40,934 bases of DNA from an uncultured Alphaproteobacteria bacterium (GTDB lineage: Bacteria > Pseudomonadota > Alphaproteobacteria > RF32 > CAG-239): NCBI GenBank assembly GCA_944392255.1, contig CALXVY010000011.1:1-40934 (forward strand), given 5' to 3'. This document shows positions 8,663-17,151 of the stretch, one piece after another. The position numbers were made by a program, and so were the translations under genes. The notes under the pieces are model-generated. The model saw only the letters and a list, made by a program, of their open reading frames with translations. It made no database searches and was not told where the DNA came from. How positions within the stretch are numbered: the first letter of the stretch is position 1; the number at the start of each line of letters is the position of its first letter.

Positions 8663-8704
8663 AAAAAACACCCGATTTAATAACAAAATCGGGTGTTTTT
8701 TTTG
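8663..8704 (+). terminator. Rho-independent terminator of the F0 operon
   Basis: The GC-containing stem AACACCCGATTT / AAATCGGGTGTT with a short loop is followed by a run of eight or more T. The flanking A run also makes it usable on the minus strand for the convergent gene that ends at 8710. Confidence 0.92.
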
Positions 8705-8709
8705 TGTGA

Positions 8710-9273
8710 TTAATTTGATAATGCATTCATAATGTCTTCCTTGACATGCCTTTGATTGTTAAAATTTTGGTCAATTAAAATACGTTTATCTGAACTCATT
8801 GAGCTTAAGTCTTTGTCGATTTGTGACGTGCTTACTGTTCCGTTTCTGGCAATGCTGTCTAGGTCTTTTAAATAGTCTTGATACATATTTTGATAATTAG
8901 GTGTTTCGGTATTCACATCAATATTTTGCTGAGGAACTGCAGTAGATATATCGACAGTTCCGGAAGTGGGGATTTGTGTTGTTATAACTTCTTTTGGATT
9001 TTTGTCTTTATCTTGCGGACGTTGTTTAATGGTTTGCTTTTGTACTTGTTTTATGGTTCGTTGCTCAGCTTCAGGTGTTATACGTTTAGCCGTTGTCATG
9101 CCTTTTCTATATTTTGGAATAGAAACTTTTTCGGGTGTGCTTTCGGCAAGAGCCCCCTCGGGAATGAAAAAATTGGGTTGTATTTTTTTTCTGACATAAG
9201 GCTGAGTAAGTTGCGCCAGTGCCGTTGTGGTTAACATGCAAAAAAACAATGTTGTAGAAAATATTTTATGCAT
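8710..9273 (-). CDS. Secreted protein of unknown function
   Basis: This 187-residue protein begins with a signal peptide (cleavage near TALA-QLTQ, residue 20). The rest is hydrophilic, with many Gln, Lys and Thr, a basic stretch around residues 60-95 (KRITPEAEQRTIKQVQKQ) and a C-terminal part rich in Asp, Ser and Asn. There are no membrane helices after the signal and the mature part has no cysteine. GGAG precedes the ATG. It is divergent from the putative peptidase at 9330. I do not recognise the family. Confidence 0.7.
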   Translation of the reverse strand: MHKIFSTTLFFCMLTTTALAQLTQPYVRKKIQPNFFIPEGALAESTPEKVSIPKYRKGMTTAKRITPEAEQRTIKQVQKQTIKQRPQDKDKNPKEVITTQIPTSGTVDISTAVPQQNIDVNTETPNYQNMYQDYLKDLDSIARNGTVSTSQIDKDLSSMSSDKRILIDQNFNNQRHVKEDIMNALSN

Positions 9274-9329
9274 TCTTTTCTCCGTTTACCTGAAACGATA
9301 ATTTAATAATTTTTGTATATATAGATTAT

Positions 9330-10028
9330 ATGAAAAAGATTTTATTTATATTAACAATTTATTTTTATTTAACTGCTCAATCTTTTGCTCAAAAAACAGG
9401 TGATTGCAGCAGTGTTAAGGTTGCGCCCGAAATTAAATTTTCTACATCTTATGGTGATTTGCAATACGATTTTGGTAAAACTACGCAAACAATTACGCAA
9501 ATTGCCGCTAGAATCGGAAACAAAGAGCGTTCTGCTTTTGCTACCGGATTAGCCACAATTACGGTGGATAATGAATATGTTTTAGGTACGAAAGCCGTAT
9601 CTTTATTCCCGCAAAAAGGTTATTGTGTTATTCCTGAAAAAATTAATGTTTATGTCGGTTTTAGTGATCCGGTTATTTATATTTCCAGAGAGTTAAAGAA
9701 AAACTCTTGTCAGTATAATTTGGTTATGTTGCATGAAAAGACACATCAGCGCATTAATAAAACGGCTTTAGATTATTTTGTTCCATATTTTCAATTTGCA
9801 GCATCTAAAATTGGATATGAATTAAAACCTCTCTATATAGAAAGTTTAGATGAGATAAATGCGGTGACTAACAAAATGACTTTAGAGTTTACGCGTCGTT
9901 TTGATAAAGTTTTAGCTATATTTAAAAAAGAGCTTGCCGTGGAACAGGGCAAGCTTGATAATCAGGCAAATTATATGATTGAAGATGATATTTGCCGAAA
10001 TTTTAATGCAAAGCATTTTCGCCGTTAG
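9330..10028 (+). CDS. Putative secreted HExxH metallopeptidase-like protein
   Basis: The 232-residue product has a signal peptide (residues 1-20, ending QSFA). The central motif H135-E136-K-T-H139 in LVMLHEKTHQRIN matches the HExxH zinc-binding consensus and follows a strand-like segment, as in many metallopeptidases. C127 lies just before it and C26, C99 and C222 could form disulfides. A third zinc ligand is not obvious; E170 or D168 are candidates. The function is inferred from the motif alone. Its 3' end overlaps the convergent HAD gene by 26 bp. Confidence 0.65.
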   Translation: MKKILFILTIYFYLTAQSFAQKTGDCSSVKVAPEIKFSTSYGDLQYDFGKTTQTITQIAARIGNKERSAFATGLATITVDNEYVLGTKAVSLFPQKGYCVIPEKINVYVGFSDPVIYISRELKKNSCQYNLVMLHEKTHQRINKTALDYFVPYFQFAASKIGYELKPLYIESLDEINAVTNKMTLEFTRRFDKVLAIFKKELAVEQGKLDNQANYMIEDDICRNFNAKHFRR

Positions 10029-10692
10029 TTAACAAAGCATCCAAAAAAGCATTGATACCTTTATATGCGGCATCAATATATGTTTTATCTTTGGCAGAAT
10101 TGTTATTGTAAAAGATACGAACAGTGGTCATGCCGATTTCTTTAGCAAACTCTAAATTTGAATAGCTGTCATCAACAAAAATGCAATCTTTAGGGTCTTG
10201 TTTTATTTTTTTGCAAAGTTCTGAATATACATCAGAGCTTTCATTCTTTTTATAGACGCCGAAATCTTCAACCGAATAGAATTTTCCTTTGAAGAATTCA
10301 TAAAGACCAATACGTTTTAATATGCGTTCGGCAGCATTGCGGCTACTGGTTGTAAAAACATATTGTTCATAGGGGAGTTTTTCTAAGCGGTTTAATAAGC
10401 CATCATAGGGTTCAATAACGTCTACGGGTTTTCTTTCATGATATGCTTCAAACAAAGCTTTTGGGTCAATGCCATAGTCTTTTATAAAGATTTCTCCGCC
10501 GTTGCGATATTCTTTGTATGATTCTTTTACCATAGCTTTGGCTTTTTGAATGTCCATTTTAAGACCCAAATCTTCAACCAGAGCAATGGCTGTGGCTTCA
10601 TCTAGCATATCTTTGAATTCATCTGTTTCTACATAGAGGGTATTATCCAAATCCCATACAATGACTTTTTTATTTTGCACTTTTTTCTCCAT
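10003..10692 (-). CDS. HAD-superfamily hydrolase, pyrimidine 5'-nucleotidase-like
   Basis: This 229-residue protein has the HAD motifs: D14-L-D16-N-T-L (motif I nucleophile and acid/base), T114-T115-S (motif II), K148/K149 (motif III) and D174-D175 (motif IV). The DLDNTLY start and the helical cap resemble the Sdt1/PpaX-like subgroup that dephosphorylates nucleoside monophosphates. It is probably cytosolic. The exact substrate is unknown. The weak ribosome binding site leaves the start slightly uncertain. Confidence 0.82.
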   Translation of the reverse strand: MEKKVQNKKVIVWDLDNTLYVETDEFKDMLDEATAIALVEDLGLKMDIQKAKAMVKESYKEYRNGGEIFIKDYGIDPKALFEAYHERKPVDVIEPYDGLLNRLEKLPYEQYVFTTSSRNAAERILKRIGLYEFFKGKFYSVEDFGVYKKNESSDVYSELCKKIKQDPKDCIFVDDSYSNLEFAKEIGMTTVRIFYNNNSAKDKTYIDAAYKGINAFLDALLTNGENALH

Positions 10693-10761
10693 GTTTTTTT
10701 TATTTATGCAACTTATTCAGGTTAACAAGTTGCGGTGGCTTCGTCAATAGTCATTTTGCGT

Positions 10762-11262
10762 TTATTTGGTGTTTTCGAGGGCAAAAATATCACTAACATA
10801 CCAACTATCATTTTTGTTTTGCAGTACATAAATGATATTGCCTTGGCATAGACCAAACCAGTTGTTGTTGCATTGACTTTGGGTATAGATATGCAGTATT
10901 CCGCCGGCTAAGGGTTTTATTTTAGTAACTTTGTATGCTATTTTGCTTGGACGTTGCAGACTTTCATCTTCCATGAGAATAAATTTGGGAATATTAAGAG
11001 AGGCGCAAGAGGGCGTATGAGGCGAAAGTGTGCATTTTACGGCATTGTTTATTGCGTTTATTATCGGGTTGTTATGAGTGAAAATTGTTTCAGAATCGGT
11101 ATTAGTAAAACTAAATGTTTGATTGAGAATTTCTGCGCTTGGAATATTGAACATTTGGATTTCTTTAGTCTGAATTTCTTCTGATGCAGATTCTGAATTT
11201 TGTTCATCTGAGCAAGCATTTATCAATAGCAAGCTTAAACAAAATATAAAAAATTTTTTCAT
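10762..11262 (-). CDS. Putative lipoprotein of unknown function
   Basis: The 166-residue product has a lipoprotein signal peptide with lipobox LINA-C17 followed by SDEQNSES, an acidic linker. The mature domain of about 120 residues has cysteines in the segments KCTLSPHTPSCASL and SQCNNNWFGLCQGN, likely disulfides. GGAAAG precedes the ATG. It resembles no family I can name. It is probably anchored to the outer membrane, facing the periplasm. Confidence 0.65.
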   Translation of the reverse strand: MKKFFIFCLSLLLINACSDEQNSESASEEIQTKEIQMFNIPSAEILNQTFSFTNTDSETIFTHNNPIINAINNAVKCTLSPHTPSCASLNIPKFILMEDESLQRPSKIAYKVTKIKPLAGGILHIYTQSQCNNNWFGLCQGNIIYVLQNKNDSWYVSDIFALENTK

Positions 11263-11330
11263 AACGCTTTCCTTTTTTTTATTTTGAACTCATGCCTGTT
11301 AGCTTAAACGCTTTTTATTTTTTAGACAAT

Positions 11331-11361
11331 AAAAAAGGGAAGTAATGAACTTCCCTTTTTT
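11331..11361 (-). terminator. Terminator of the small beta-barrel gene
   Basis: AAAAAAGGGAAGT pairs with ACTTCCCTTTTTT around AATGA. On the minus strand it lies 19 bp beyond the stop at 11380 and ends in a U-tract. Confidence 0.88.
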
Positions 11362-11379
11362 GCAATGAATAGGTACAAA

Positions 11380-11919
11380 TTAGAAATTGTATCTTGCACC
11401 GATAGAATATTCCATCATATCGTTGGATTCTGCAATGCGTTGATCTAATTTGGTGTAACGAGCCAAAGCGCGAACAGCAACATTTTCGGTTACATTGTAT
11501 TCAGCACCGGCACCTAAACGATAACCCCAAGTACCTTCACCTTCGGTTTTTTCGCCTTCATATTTGTCTTTGAAATCATAATATGCTAAACCAGCAGTAC
11601 CAATCAAAGAAAATTCTTGATCGCAACCCAAGGGGAGGTAGCCCAAAGCGTCAATACCATAAGCTTCATATTTAGCTTTGTCGCCAGCTTTTTTGTCTGA
11701 AGTAGTGCGTTGGTAGAAAGCTTCAACACCAAAGTTTTCATTGTATTGAGAACCAACGAAAATTTTGCCAGAGTTGAAGTTATTTGCACGTTCAGCACCA
11801 TTCAAGAAAGAATAGCCATATTCAGCACCAACATACGGATTGTATTCCATAGCTTCTGCATTAGCAGCCATTGCAATGGCAGATGCAGCAACCATCAATG
11901 CACCAATAGTTTTTTTCAT
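11380..11919 (-). CDS. Small outer-membrane beta-barrel protein
   Basis: This 179-residue protein has a signal peptide (residues 1-23, ANAEA-MEYNP). It then shows alternating strands rich in Tyr, Gly and Phe (NPYVGAEYGYSF, GTAGLAYYDF, WGYRLGAGAEY) and a C-terminal aromatic residue (GARYNF) recognised by the BAM complex. The size fits an 8-stranded OmpA/OmpX/Lom-like barrel. Its role is unknown. A perfect inverted repeat lies in the upstream region at 11953-11978, and the gene is a single transcription unit closed by its own terminator. Confidence 0.85.
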   Translation of the reverse strand: MKKTIGALMVAASAIAMAANAEAMEYNPYVGAEYGYSFLNGAERANNFNSGKIFVGSQYNENFGVEAFYQRTTSDKKAGDKAKYEAYGIDALGYLPLGCDQEFSLIGTAGLAYYDFKDKYEGEKTEGEGTWGYRLGAGAEYNVTENVAVRALARYTKLDQRIAESNDMMEYSIGARYNF

Positions 11920-11952
11920 CTAATTTTTCCTTTATAAAGTTTAACCTTTGTC

Positions 11953-11978
11953 AGATTTTAACTTGCTTGTTAAAATCT
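11953..11978. promoter_or_regulatory. Perfect 10-bp inverted repeat upstream of the beta-barrel gene
   Basis: AGATTTTAAC (11953-11962) pairs with GTTAAAATCT (11969-11978) around TTGCTT. It lies 34 bp before the start codon of the minus-strand beta-barrel gene. It could be an operator or a 5'UTR stem-loop that stabilises the mRNA, as seen for other abundant outer-membrane protein transcripts. Confidence 0.45.
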
Positions 11979-12101
11979 ATACAACCTATACTTTACAACT
12001 TATTTTCTAAAAAGAAAGTAAATTTATATTACAAAATTATTGTTTATGTAATAAATTCGTGTTAATCTTAATGATTATAACGGTTTGAGGCAGGTATAAA
12101 A

Positions 12102-12656
12102 ATGTTAAAAAATTGTCAAAAAGGCTCATCTATGATTGAAATGATTGGTGTTATGGGGATTATTTCCATGATTACCGTTGGTATTTTTGCAACAATTTCT
12201 AAAATTTATGATCGATATCATCAAACTGCCGTGGTGACTCAAATCAGAGATTTGCAAAAAAATATTCAAATGCGTTATGCCACTGCTTCAGATTATCGTG
12301 ATTTGACTAAAAATAATATTGTTAAAACTTTGATTGATGAAAGAGTTATTCCTTATGATATGGTAAACGGAGACCAAATTTATAATGCTTATGGCGGAGA
12401 AGTTTCTTTGTCCGGAACCCAATATGATTATACAATTACTTTTAAAAATATCAAAAAACCTGGCTGTATAGATTTATTATCTATTGACTGGAGTGTTAAC
12501 AATACTTCAGATTTGATTAAGTTGAAAGTGGATGGAAAGACTTATACTTGGACAGGATTAAATGGTTCTTTAGAATTGCCGGTTGATTTGCAAGATGCGG
12601 CGGCACTTTGTAAAACGGCTCAAAATCAGAATACTATAGAGTGGACTTTTCAATAA
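12102..12656 (+). CDS. Type IV prepilin-like protein
   Basis: This 184-residue protein has a class III (prepilin) signal: a short basic leader (MLKNCQKG), cleavage after G8, then SSMIEMIGVMGIISMITVGIF with glutamate at +5. A helix continues through residues 30-55. C123 and C165 could close the C-terminal D-loop disulfide typical of type IVb/PilS-like pilins. It may build a pilus or act as a minor pseudopilin. No other pilus genes are seen nearby. It precedes fliX by 13 bp, which may mean co-transcription. Confidence 0.75.
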   Translation: MLKNCQKGSSMIEMIGVMGIISMITVGIFATISKIYDRYHQTAVVTQIRDLQKNIQMRYATASDYRDLTKNNIVKTLIDERVIPYDMVNGDQIYNAYGGEVSLSGTQYDYTITFKNIKKPGCIDLLSIDWSVNNTSDLIKLKVDGKTYTWTGLNGSLELPVDLQDAAALCKTAQNQNTIEWTFQ

Positions 12657-12669
12657 ATGAGGAAGTGTG

Positions 12670-13086
12670 ATGAAGGTTAATGATGTTGGCAAAAATAGTG
12701 AAGTATCTTCTCAAAAAATACGTAAAAATACAAGTGGTTCCGATTTTGCGTCTTTTTTGAAAACCGCGACTGATACCCAGCCTTCTCCGGTTTCGGCGAT
12801 GTCTAGTGTTTCTTCTTTAGATGCTATTTTTGCAACACAAATGGTTGATGCTACTGAAGAAAGAGAAAAAAGAAAAAAATTGCTTAACAGAGGCAAAAGT
12901 TTGCTCGATAAATTAGATGAAATTCGTTCGGCTTTATTAATGGGATATATTTCAAAAGAAAAATTAATTGAGATTTCTCGTCTGCTTAATGAGCAAAAAA
13001 CAATCTGTGAAGATGAACGTTTACTTGATATTATTGCAGAAATTGAACTGCGTGTTGAGGTGGAACTGGCAAAATTGATAAATTAG
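12670..13086 (+). CDS. fliX: Flagellar assembly trans-acting factor FliX
   Basis: From ATG 12670 (GAGGAAG just upstream; a GTG 3 bp earlier is also in frame) the product has 138 residues. The N-terminal half is disordered and Ser/Thr-rich. The C-terminal half is helical and holds the FliX signature: LLDKLDEIRSALLMG followed by 'ELRVEVELAKL' at the end. FliX in Caulobacter couples flagellar basal-body assembly to the activity of the sigma54 activator FlbD. The gene is confined to alphaproteobacteria and often lies next to dksA, as here. Confidence 0.85.
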   Translation: MKVNDVGKNSEVSSQKIRKNTSGSDFASFLKTATDTQPSPVSAMSSVSSLDAIFATQMVDATEEREKRKKLLNRGKSLLDKLDEIRSALLMGYISKEKLIEISRLLNEQKTICEDERLLDIIAEIELRVEVELAKLIN

Positions 13087-13181
13087 CGGTTAAAAGTTGA
13101 TTATTTTACTTGAAGTTAATCCTTTTAATATATAATTTGCTTACAATAAAACCAGTTCAATTATTTTGAAGGAGTAGAAAC

Positions 13182-13607
13182 ATGGAACCTGTTGCAATTT
13201 TACCGCCGGATTATCGTCCGTCTGCTGACGAAGAATATATGAATCCCGTTATGTTGGAGTATTTTCGTCAGAAGCTCTTGAGTTGGAAAAAATCTTTAAT
13301 TAACCAATCTAAAGATACTCTTGATGATTTGAAACAAGGTGGTCTGAACCAACCTGACCAAATTGATAGAGCTTCTTTGGAAACTGATAAGGCTTTGGAA
13401 TTGCGTACTCGTGATCGTGCTCGTAAGTTGATTTCAAAAATTGATGAAGCCATTAAACGTATTGAAGATGGTGTGTATGGCTATTGTGAAGAAACCGGTG
13501 ATCCAATCGGAGTTGAACGTTTGGAAGTGCGTCCGGTGGCTACTTTATCCATTGAAGCACAAGAACGCCATGAAAGAATGGAAAAAACTTACGACGATGA
13601 AGCTTAA
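13182..13607 (+). CDS. dksA: DksA/TraR-family RNA polymerase-binding regulator
   Basis: The 141-residue protein has the DksA coiled coil with tip residues D62 and A64 (IDRAS), which reach into the RNA polymerase secondary channel. The globular domain keeps the fold (YGYCEETGDPIGVERLEVRP) but has only C102; the other three zinc-ligand positions are T105, S123 and A126. This reduced-cysteine form is known in alphaproteobacterial DksA. With ppGpp it adjusts transcription of stable RNA and amino-acid genes. GAAGGAG lies before the ATG. It starts an apparent operon with maf, rng and yacG. Confidence 0.93.
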   Translation: MEPVAILPPDYRPSADEEYMNPVMLEYFRQKLLSWKKSLINQSKDTLDDLKQGGLNQPDQIDRASLETDKALELRTRDRARKLISKIDEAIKRIEDGVYGYCEETGDPIGVERLEVRPVATLSIEAQERHERMEKTYDDEA

Positions 13608-13612
13608 GTCAG

Positions 13613-14185
13613 ATGCTTGAGAAAGATTTTATTCTGGCTTCCGGCTCGCCGCAAAGAAAGGCTTTATTATCGCAGATAGGCTTTGTTCCTAAAGCTATTA
13701 TACCGGCCGATATTGATGAAAGCGAAAGAAAAAATGAAAAACCTTTTGCTTATGTTAAGCGTATGGCAATAGAAAAAGCTTTGAACGTGGCTAAACTTTA
13801 TCCCAATGAAGTTGTTTTGGGAGCCGATACTATTGTTACGGTTGGTACAAAAATTTTGCATAAATCTCGCTCTGATGAAGAACAGCGTAAAGTTATGCAG
13901 CTCCTTTCCGGAAAAGCTCACCGTGTTATTAGTGCCGTTTGTGTTATCAATAAGCATGGTGTTGCTAGTGTTAAGGTCAATTCTACTCGCGTTTTGATGA
14001 AAAATCTTTCTCAAAAAGAAATTGATGATTATGTGGCTTCTCATGAATGGGTGGGATGTTGCGGTTACAAAATTGAAGGAAAATTGGCCGCTTATGTTAA
14101 GAAAATTGTCGGATCTTATTCCGGCGTGGTTGGTTTGCCTCTTTATGAAACCCAGAATTTGCTTTTAGGAGTTGGAATAAAATGA
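13613..14185 (+). CDS. maf: Maf-family nucleoside triphosphate pyrophosphatase
   Basis: This 190-residue protein has the Maf motifs ASGSPQRKALL at the N-terminus (substrate loop), GADTIV (catalytic Asp) and a GKAHRV segment. Maf proteins hydrolyse non-canonical or excess NTPs (dTTP/UTP or 7-methyl-GTP) to NMP and PPi, cleaning the nucleotide pool. It starts 6 bp after dksA and overlaps rng by ATGA. The maf-rng-yacG order is common in alphaproteobacteria. Confidence 0.92.
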   Translation: MLEKDFILASGSPQRKALLSQIGFVPKAIIPADIDESERKNEKPFAYVKRMAIEKALNVAKLYPNEVVLGADTIVTVGTKILHKSRSDEEQRKVMQLLSGKAHRVISAVCVINKHGVASVKVNSTRVLMKNLSQKEIDDYVASHEWVGCCGYKIEGKLAAYVKKIVGSYSGVVGLPLYETQNLLLGVGIK

Positions 14186-15351
14186 GTATTGATACTATTG
14201 TTTATGAAGCAAAAAATAATGCTACTCGTATTGCCCTTTTAGGAAACAGTGATTTAATAGAACTCGAAATTATTGAAGCAAATCGGGCTTTGGAAGGCAA
14301 TATCTACTTAGGAAAAATTACACGTAAGATTGAACTTGCCAATGGCAAAATAGGTTTCTTTGTTGAATTGGGCGAAGGTCGTGAAGCGTTCTTAAATGCC
14401 GAAGAATATGGATTAGATGAACTCAAAATTTGCGAAGGACAAAGTTTGGTCGTTCAAGTTTTGCAAGAAAAACGTGCCGAGAAAGGTCCAAAAGTTACCA
14501 GAGCGTTACAATTCGTTGGTGAAAATTTAGTTTATTGTCCTTATAAATTAACAGTGGAAGCTTCTTCGAAAATTAATGACCGAGCTAAAGCTGAAGCTTA
14601 TAGACAACTCGTACTTGAAAATACAATCGGGCAAGAAGGATGGATTGTTCGCACTTCAGCCGTGAATGAAACTGAAAAGCAAATTTTAGATGAAATGGCT
14701 TATTTGCGTTCTCAATATGAAAATGTGCGCCAAAATGCCAGAAAATTTTCTGCTCCGGCATTGCTCCTTGCTAAGACAAATCCGGTGTTTGAATATATAA
14801 ATAAATATCAAAATCAGCTTAAAAAAGTGGTTCTCAATAGTCGTAATGTTGAAGATGAAATTAAAGCACGTTTCGGTGAAAATGTTATTACAGAGATAGA
14901 TGCTCAACCATTTGAAACATTTGGCTTGGAAGATGCTATTGTTGAAGCTTTGGATAAAAACGTGAAGCTTAAAAGCGGTGGTCGTTTAACAATTGAGGAA
15001 ACAAAAGCCTTTGTTGCTATTGACGTTGATAGCGGTAGAGACAATGGTAAAGGGAGTTTGTCTCATCTAAATGAAGAAGCTGCCGTTGAAATTGCAAAAC
15101 AAATCAGATTACGTAATCTATCAGGAAAAATAATTATTGATTTTGCCGGTTCTTCTGATTATCGCTATTTGAAATCGGTTATAGAGGTTTTGGAAAAAGA
15201 AGTGGCTGATGATGCAACCAGAACCACGGTTTTGGGTTTGAGCCGAGCCGGAAATGTTGAAGTTATCAGAGTTCGTAAGCGCCCAAGTTTGCTTGATATG
15301 CTTTCAGTTGAGTGTGAAAGCTGCCAAGGAACAGGGAGAGTTTTGAAATGA
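14182..15351 (+). CDS. rng: Ribonuclease E/G family protein
   Basis: The 389-residue protein has an N-terminal S1-like region (GNIYLGKITRKIE, GFFVELGEGREAF), then the DNase I-like catalytic domain with metal-binding aspartates in AIDVDSGR and IIIDFAGSS. It ends with the zinc-link CESCQGTGRV. The length fits an RNase G-like enzyme without the long degradosome scaffold of RNase E. It should cut single-stranded AU-rich RNA near 5'-monophosphate ends, in rRNA maturation and mRNA decay. It overlaps maf and yacG by 4 bp each, so translation is coupled. Confidence 0.92.
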   Translation: MSIDTIVYEAKNNATRIALLGNSDLIELEIIEANRALEGNIYLGKITRKIELANGKIGFFVELGEGREAFLNAEEYGLDELKICEGQSLVVQVLQEKRAEKGPKVTRALQFVGENLVYCPYKLTVEASSKINDRAKAEAYRQLVLENTIGQEGWIVRTSAVNETEKQILDEMAYLRSQYENVRQNARKFSAPALLLAKTNPVFEYINKYQNQLKKVVLNSRNVEDEIKARFGENVITEIDAQPFETFGLEDAIVEALDKNVKLKSGGRLTIEETKAFVAIDVDSGRDNGKGSLSHLNEEAAVEIAKQIRLRNLSGKIIIDFAGSSDYRYLKSVIEVLEKEVADDATRTTVLGLSRAGNVEVIRVRKRPSLLDMLSVECESCQGTGRVLK

Positions 15352-15545
15352 AATGTCCTATTTGTAAAAAAGAATTTACCGATTTGAAATATCGTCCGTT
15401 TTGTTCTAAGCGTTGTGCCGATGTTGATTTGGGTAATTGGCTCAATGGTAGCTATGCTATTCCGGCTGAAGAATTGGATGAAGAAGATATTAAAGAATTG
15501 AACGAAGCTATGGAAAAAAAGCTTTATGAAACTGAAGAAAATTAG
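15348..15545 (+). CDS. yacG: DNA gyrase inhibitor YacG, zinc-binding
   Basis: This 65-residue protein has four cysteines, C3, C6, C19 and C23 (CPIC, FCSKRC), that bind zinc, and the conserved DLGNWLNGSYAIP segment. YacG binds the GyrB C-terminal region and inhibits gyrase. The C-terminus is acidic. It is the last gene of the operon, translationally coupled to rng, and is followed by a terminator. Confidence 0.93.
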   Translation: MKCPICKKEFTDLKYRPFCSKRCADVDLGNWLNGSYAIPAEELDEEDIKELNEAMEKKLYETEEN

Positions 15546-15556
15546 TTTTTAGTCAT

Positions 15557-15593
15557 AAAAAAATCCCTTCTTTGTTAAGAAGGGATTTTTTTT
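15557..15593. terminator. Bidirectional terminator between yacG and the beta-barrel gene
   Basis: TCCCTTCTT (15564-15572) pairs with AAGAAGGGA (15577-15585) around a TGTT loop, flanked by an A run on the left and a T run on the right. It serves yacG (+) and the convergent gene ending at 15623 (-). Confidence 0.93.
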
Positions 15594-15622
15594 ATTTTGG
15601 AGATTTATGCACTTTATATTTA

Positions 15623-16225
15623 TTAGAAAGTGTAACGTAAACCAAAGTATACTTCGTGAGCGTTGACATTGGCGTTTTCAATATCACCCATATCAAGATA
15701 GCGGTAACCGGCATCAATGTTCAAACATTTGTTAACACGAACGGTCATACCAGCACCTAAGCTCCAAGTGAAGTTGTCGGATTCATTGCTCTCAACAATT
15801 GTTTTGCCATAGCTATAGCTAAAGGTGTCTAAGCTAACTTGAGACCAACCGATACCGGCGCTGACATAAGGACTAATAACATAGTTAGGCAGAAAATCAA
15901 AATAACCATTTAACATTAAGTTTGTTGCACCAAATTCTACACCGCTTTTACCTTCAGGACTTGATTCGGTATGATCTTCACGGTAAGAATATTCCAATTC
16001 TGCACGGAAGTATGAGTAGCGATAACCGACGGCACCGCTCATCATCCAAACGTTGTCAAAATCAACTCCTGCGGCAGCACTAACATTATCATCAATATCA
16101 TTCAGGTTAGAGTTGGTGACACCACCACGAAAGGCAGCATACCATCCGTCACGGGCGGAAGCTGTTCCGGCTATAACTGTTGATAACAGCAGAGCGGAAG
16201 CAAAGGTTAAAATTTTTTTCTGCAT
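15623..16225 (-). CDS. Outer-membrane beta-barrel protein
   Basis: I choose ATG 16225 (200 residues): it has GGAG 6 nt upstream and begins a good signal peptide (MQKKILTFASALLLSTVIAG, cut near TASA-RDGW). A longer frame adds 26 residues with no signal character. Strands such as DGWYAAFRGG, SYFRAELEYSYR and VYFGLRYTF, with a final Phe, mark an 8-10-stranded barrel of the Lom/OmpA-like surface antigen group. This is the last native-looking gene before the unusual 16.4-24.2 kb block. Confidence 0.87.
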   Translation of the reverse strand: MQKKILTFASALLLSTVIAGTASARDGWYAAFRGGVTNSNLNDIDDNVSAAAGVDFDNVWMMSGAVGYRYSYFRAELEYSYREDHTESSPEGKSGVEFGATNLMLNGYFDFLPNYVISPYVSAGIGWSQVSLDTFSYSYGKTIVESNESDNFTWSLGAGMTVRVNKCLNIDAGYRYLDMGDIENANVNAHEVYFGLRYTF

Positions 16226-16382
16226 ATTTTTCTCCAATTTCTTTAAAATGTCTATATTTCCTAAAATTTGTCTATTTTTAACACGTTGGCTAAAATAAAT
16301 CAAGTTTTTTTTTATGACACTTCTGTTACAATATATTATGCGTTTATATTAGCTACTTTATGTTAATAAAAAGCTAAAAAAC

Positions 16383-16411
16383 AAAAAAAACTGTCCGGAA
16401 AGGACAGTTTT
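16383..16411 (-). terminator. Terminator of the 221-aa lipoprotein gene
   Basis: CTGTCC (16391-16396) pairs with GGACAG (16402-16407), extended by A-T pairs, and on the minus strand is followed by eight U. It abuts the stop codon of the gene ending at 16411. Confidence 0.88.
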
Positions 16412-17076
16412 TATTGAATGATATCCAGCCATGCATTGCGGATAATAGTTTTTTGCAAAATTTCATCGCTATATGTACTTTTAAATATGAGTTTGAATGT
16501 AAAAATACATTTATAACGGTGAATTTTTTTCTTGTCTTGTACGAACTCATACTCAAAAATTTTTTCTTTATTTAATAGTTTCAATGTTTTAAATTGAAAA
16601 TCGGGCAATTGTTGTTCACTATTCTGATAGAAAACTTGTTCATCTGCTATTGAGAAGTTTAAATCAATTTTATCAAATTTATAGTTTTGATTATATTGAT
16701 AATATTCTATTTTCAGATTGTATTTTGTTTCTCTTTTTATCGGAACTCTGTTTTCGTGGTTAACTACGTAATTATTAATAGCGCAGCTTTGACAACGAAT
16801 AGTATCCGGTTGGGGCCAAGAAAGTTTAAAATTGAGAAAGAGTTTTTCACTGTTGTTGGCAGAATTTTGCTTTTGTAACTTTAATGTACGCCTTAAAATT
16901 ATTTCATTACTTTGAAGAACCCATTGGGTGCTTTGAAACGAAGTTTGTTTAACACATTCTTCAGATGAAGAAGATGTATTTGTGTTATCAAGAATAAAAT
17001 CTTCCTTTTGGCAAGATGTTACAAACGCGTAAACTAATGCAACAAGCATAACATAAAAAATTTTTTGTATATTCAT
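16411..17076 (-). CDS. Bacteroidetes-like lipoprotein of unknown function (small paralogue)
   Basis: The 221-residue product has a signal peptide with lipobox VTS-C22, followed by QKEDFILD, close to the surface-export signal of Bacteroidetes lipoproteins. The mature part resembles the N-terminal domain of the 1155-residue lipoprotein upstream: SWPQPDTIR here against KWSQPNDMIR there. C102 and C105 form a CQSC pair. No Shine-Dalgarno precedes the ATG (TTTTTACTATCATT). It has its own terminator and lies downstream of another one, so it may have its own promoter. The function is unknown. Confidence 0.7.
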   Translation of the reverse strand: MNIQKIFYVMLVALVYAFVTSCQKEDFILDNTNTSSSSEECVKQTSFQSTQWVLQSNEIILRRTLKLQKQNSANNSEKLFLNFKLSWPQPDTIRCQSCAINNYVVNHENRVPIKRETKYNLKIEYYQYNQNYKFDKIDLNFSIADEQVFYQNSEQQLPDFQFKTLKLLNKEKIFEYEFVQDKKKIHRYKCIFTFKLIFKSTYSDEILQKTIIRNAWLDIIQ

Positions 17077-17151
17077 AATGATAGTAAAAATTATATTATT
17101 TGCTTGGTTAATCTATATGATTTTTTTTTAAAGACAACAGTTTTTAATAAA

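Noticed and set aside
16226..16303. N-terminal extension of the beta-barrel gene to 16303
   Set aside because: The extension has no signal-peptide character, while ATG 16225 has GGAG and a good signal peptide.
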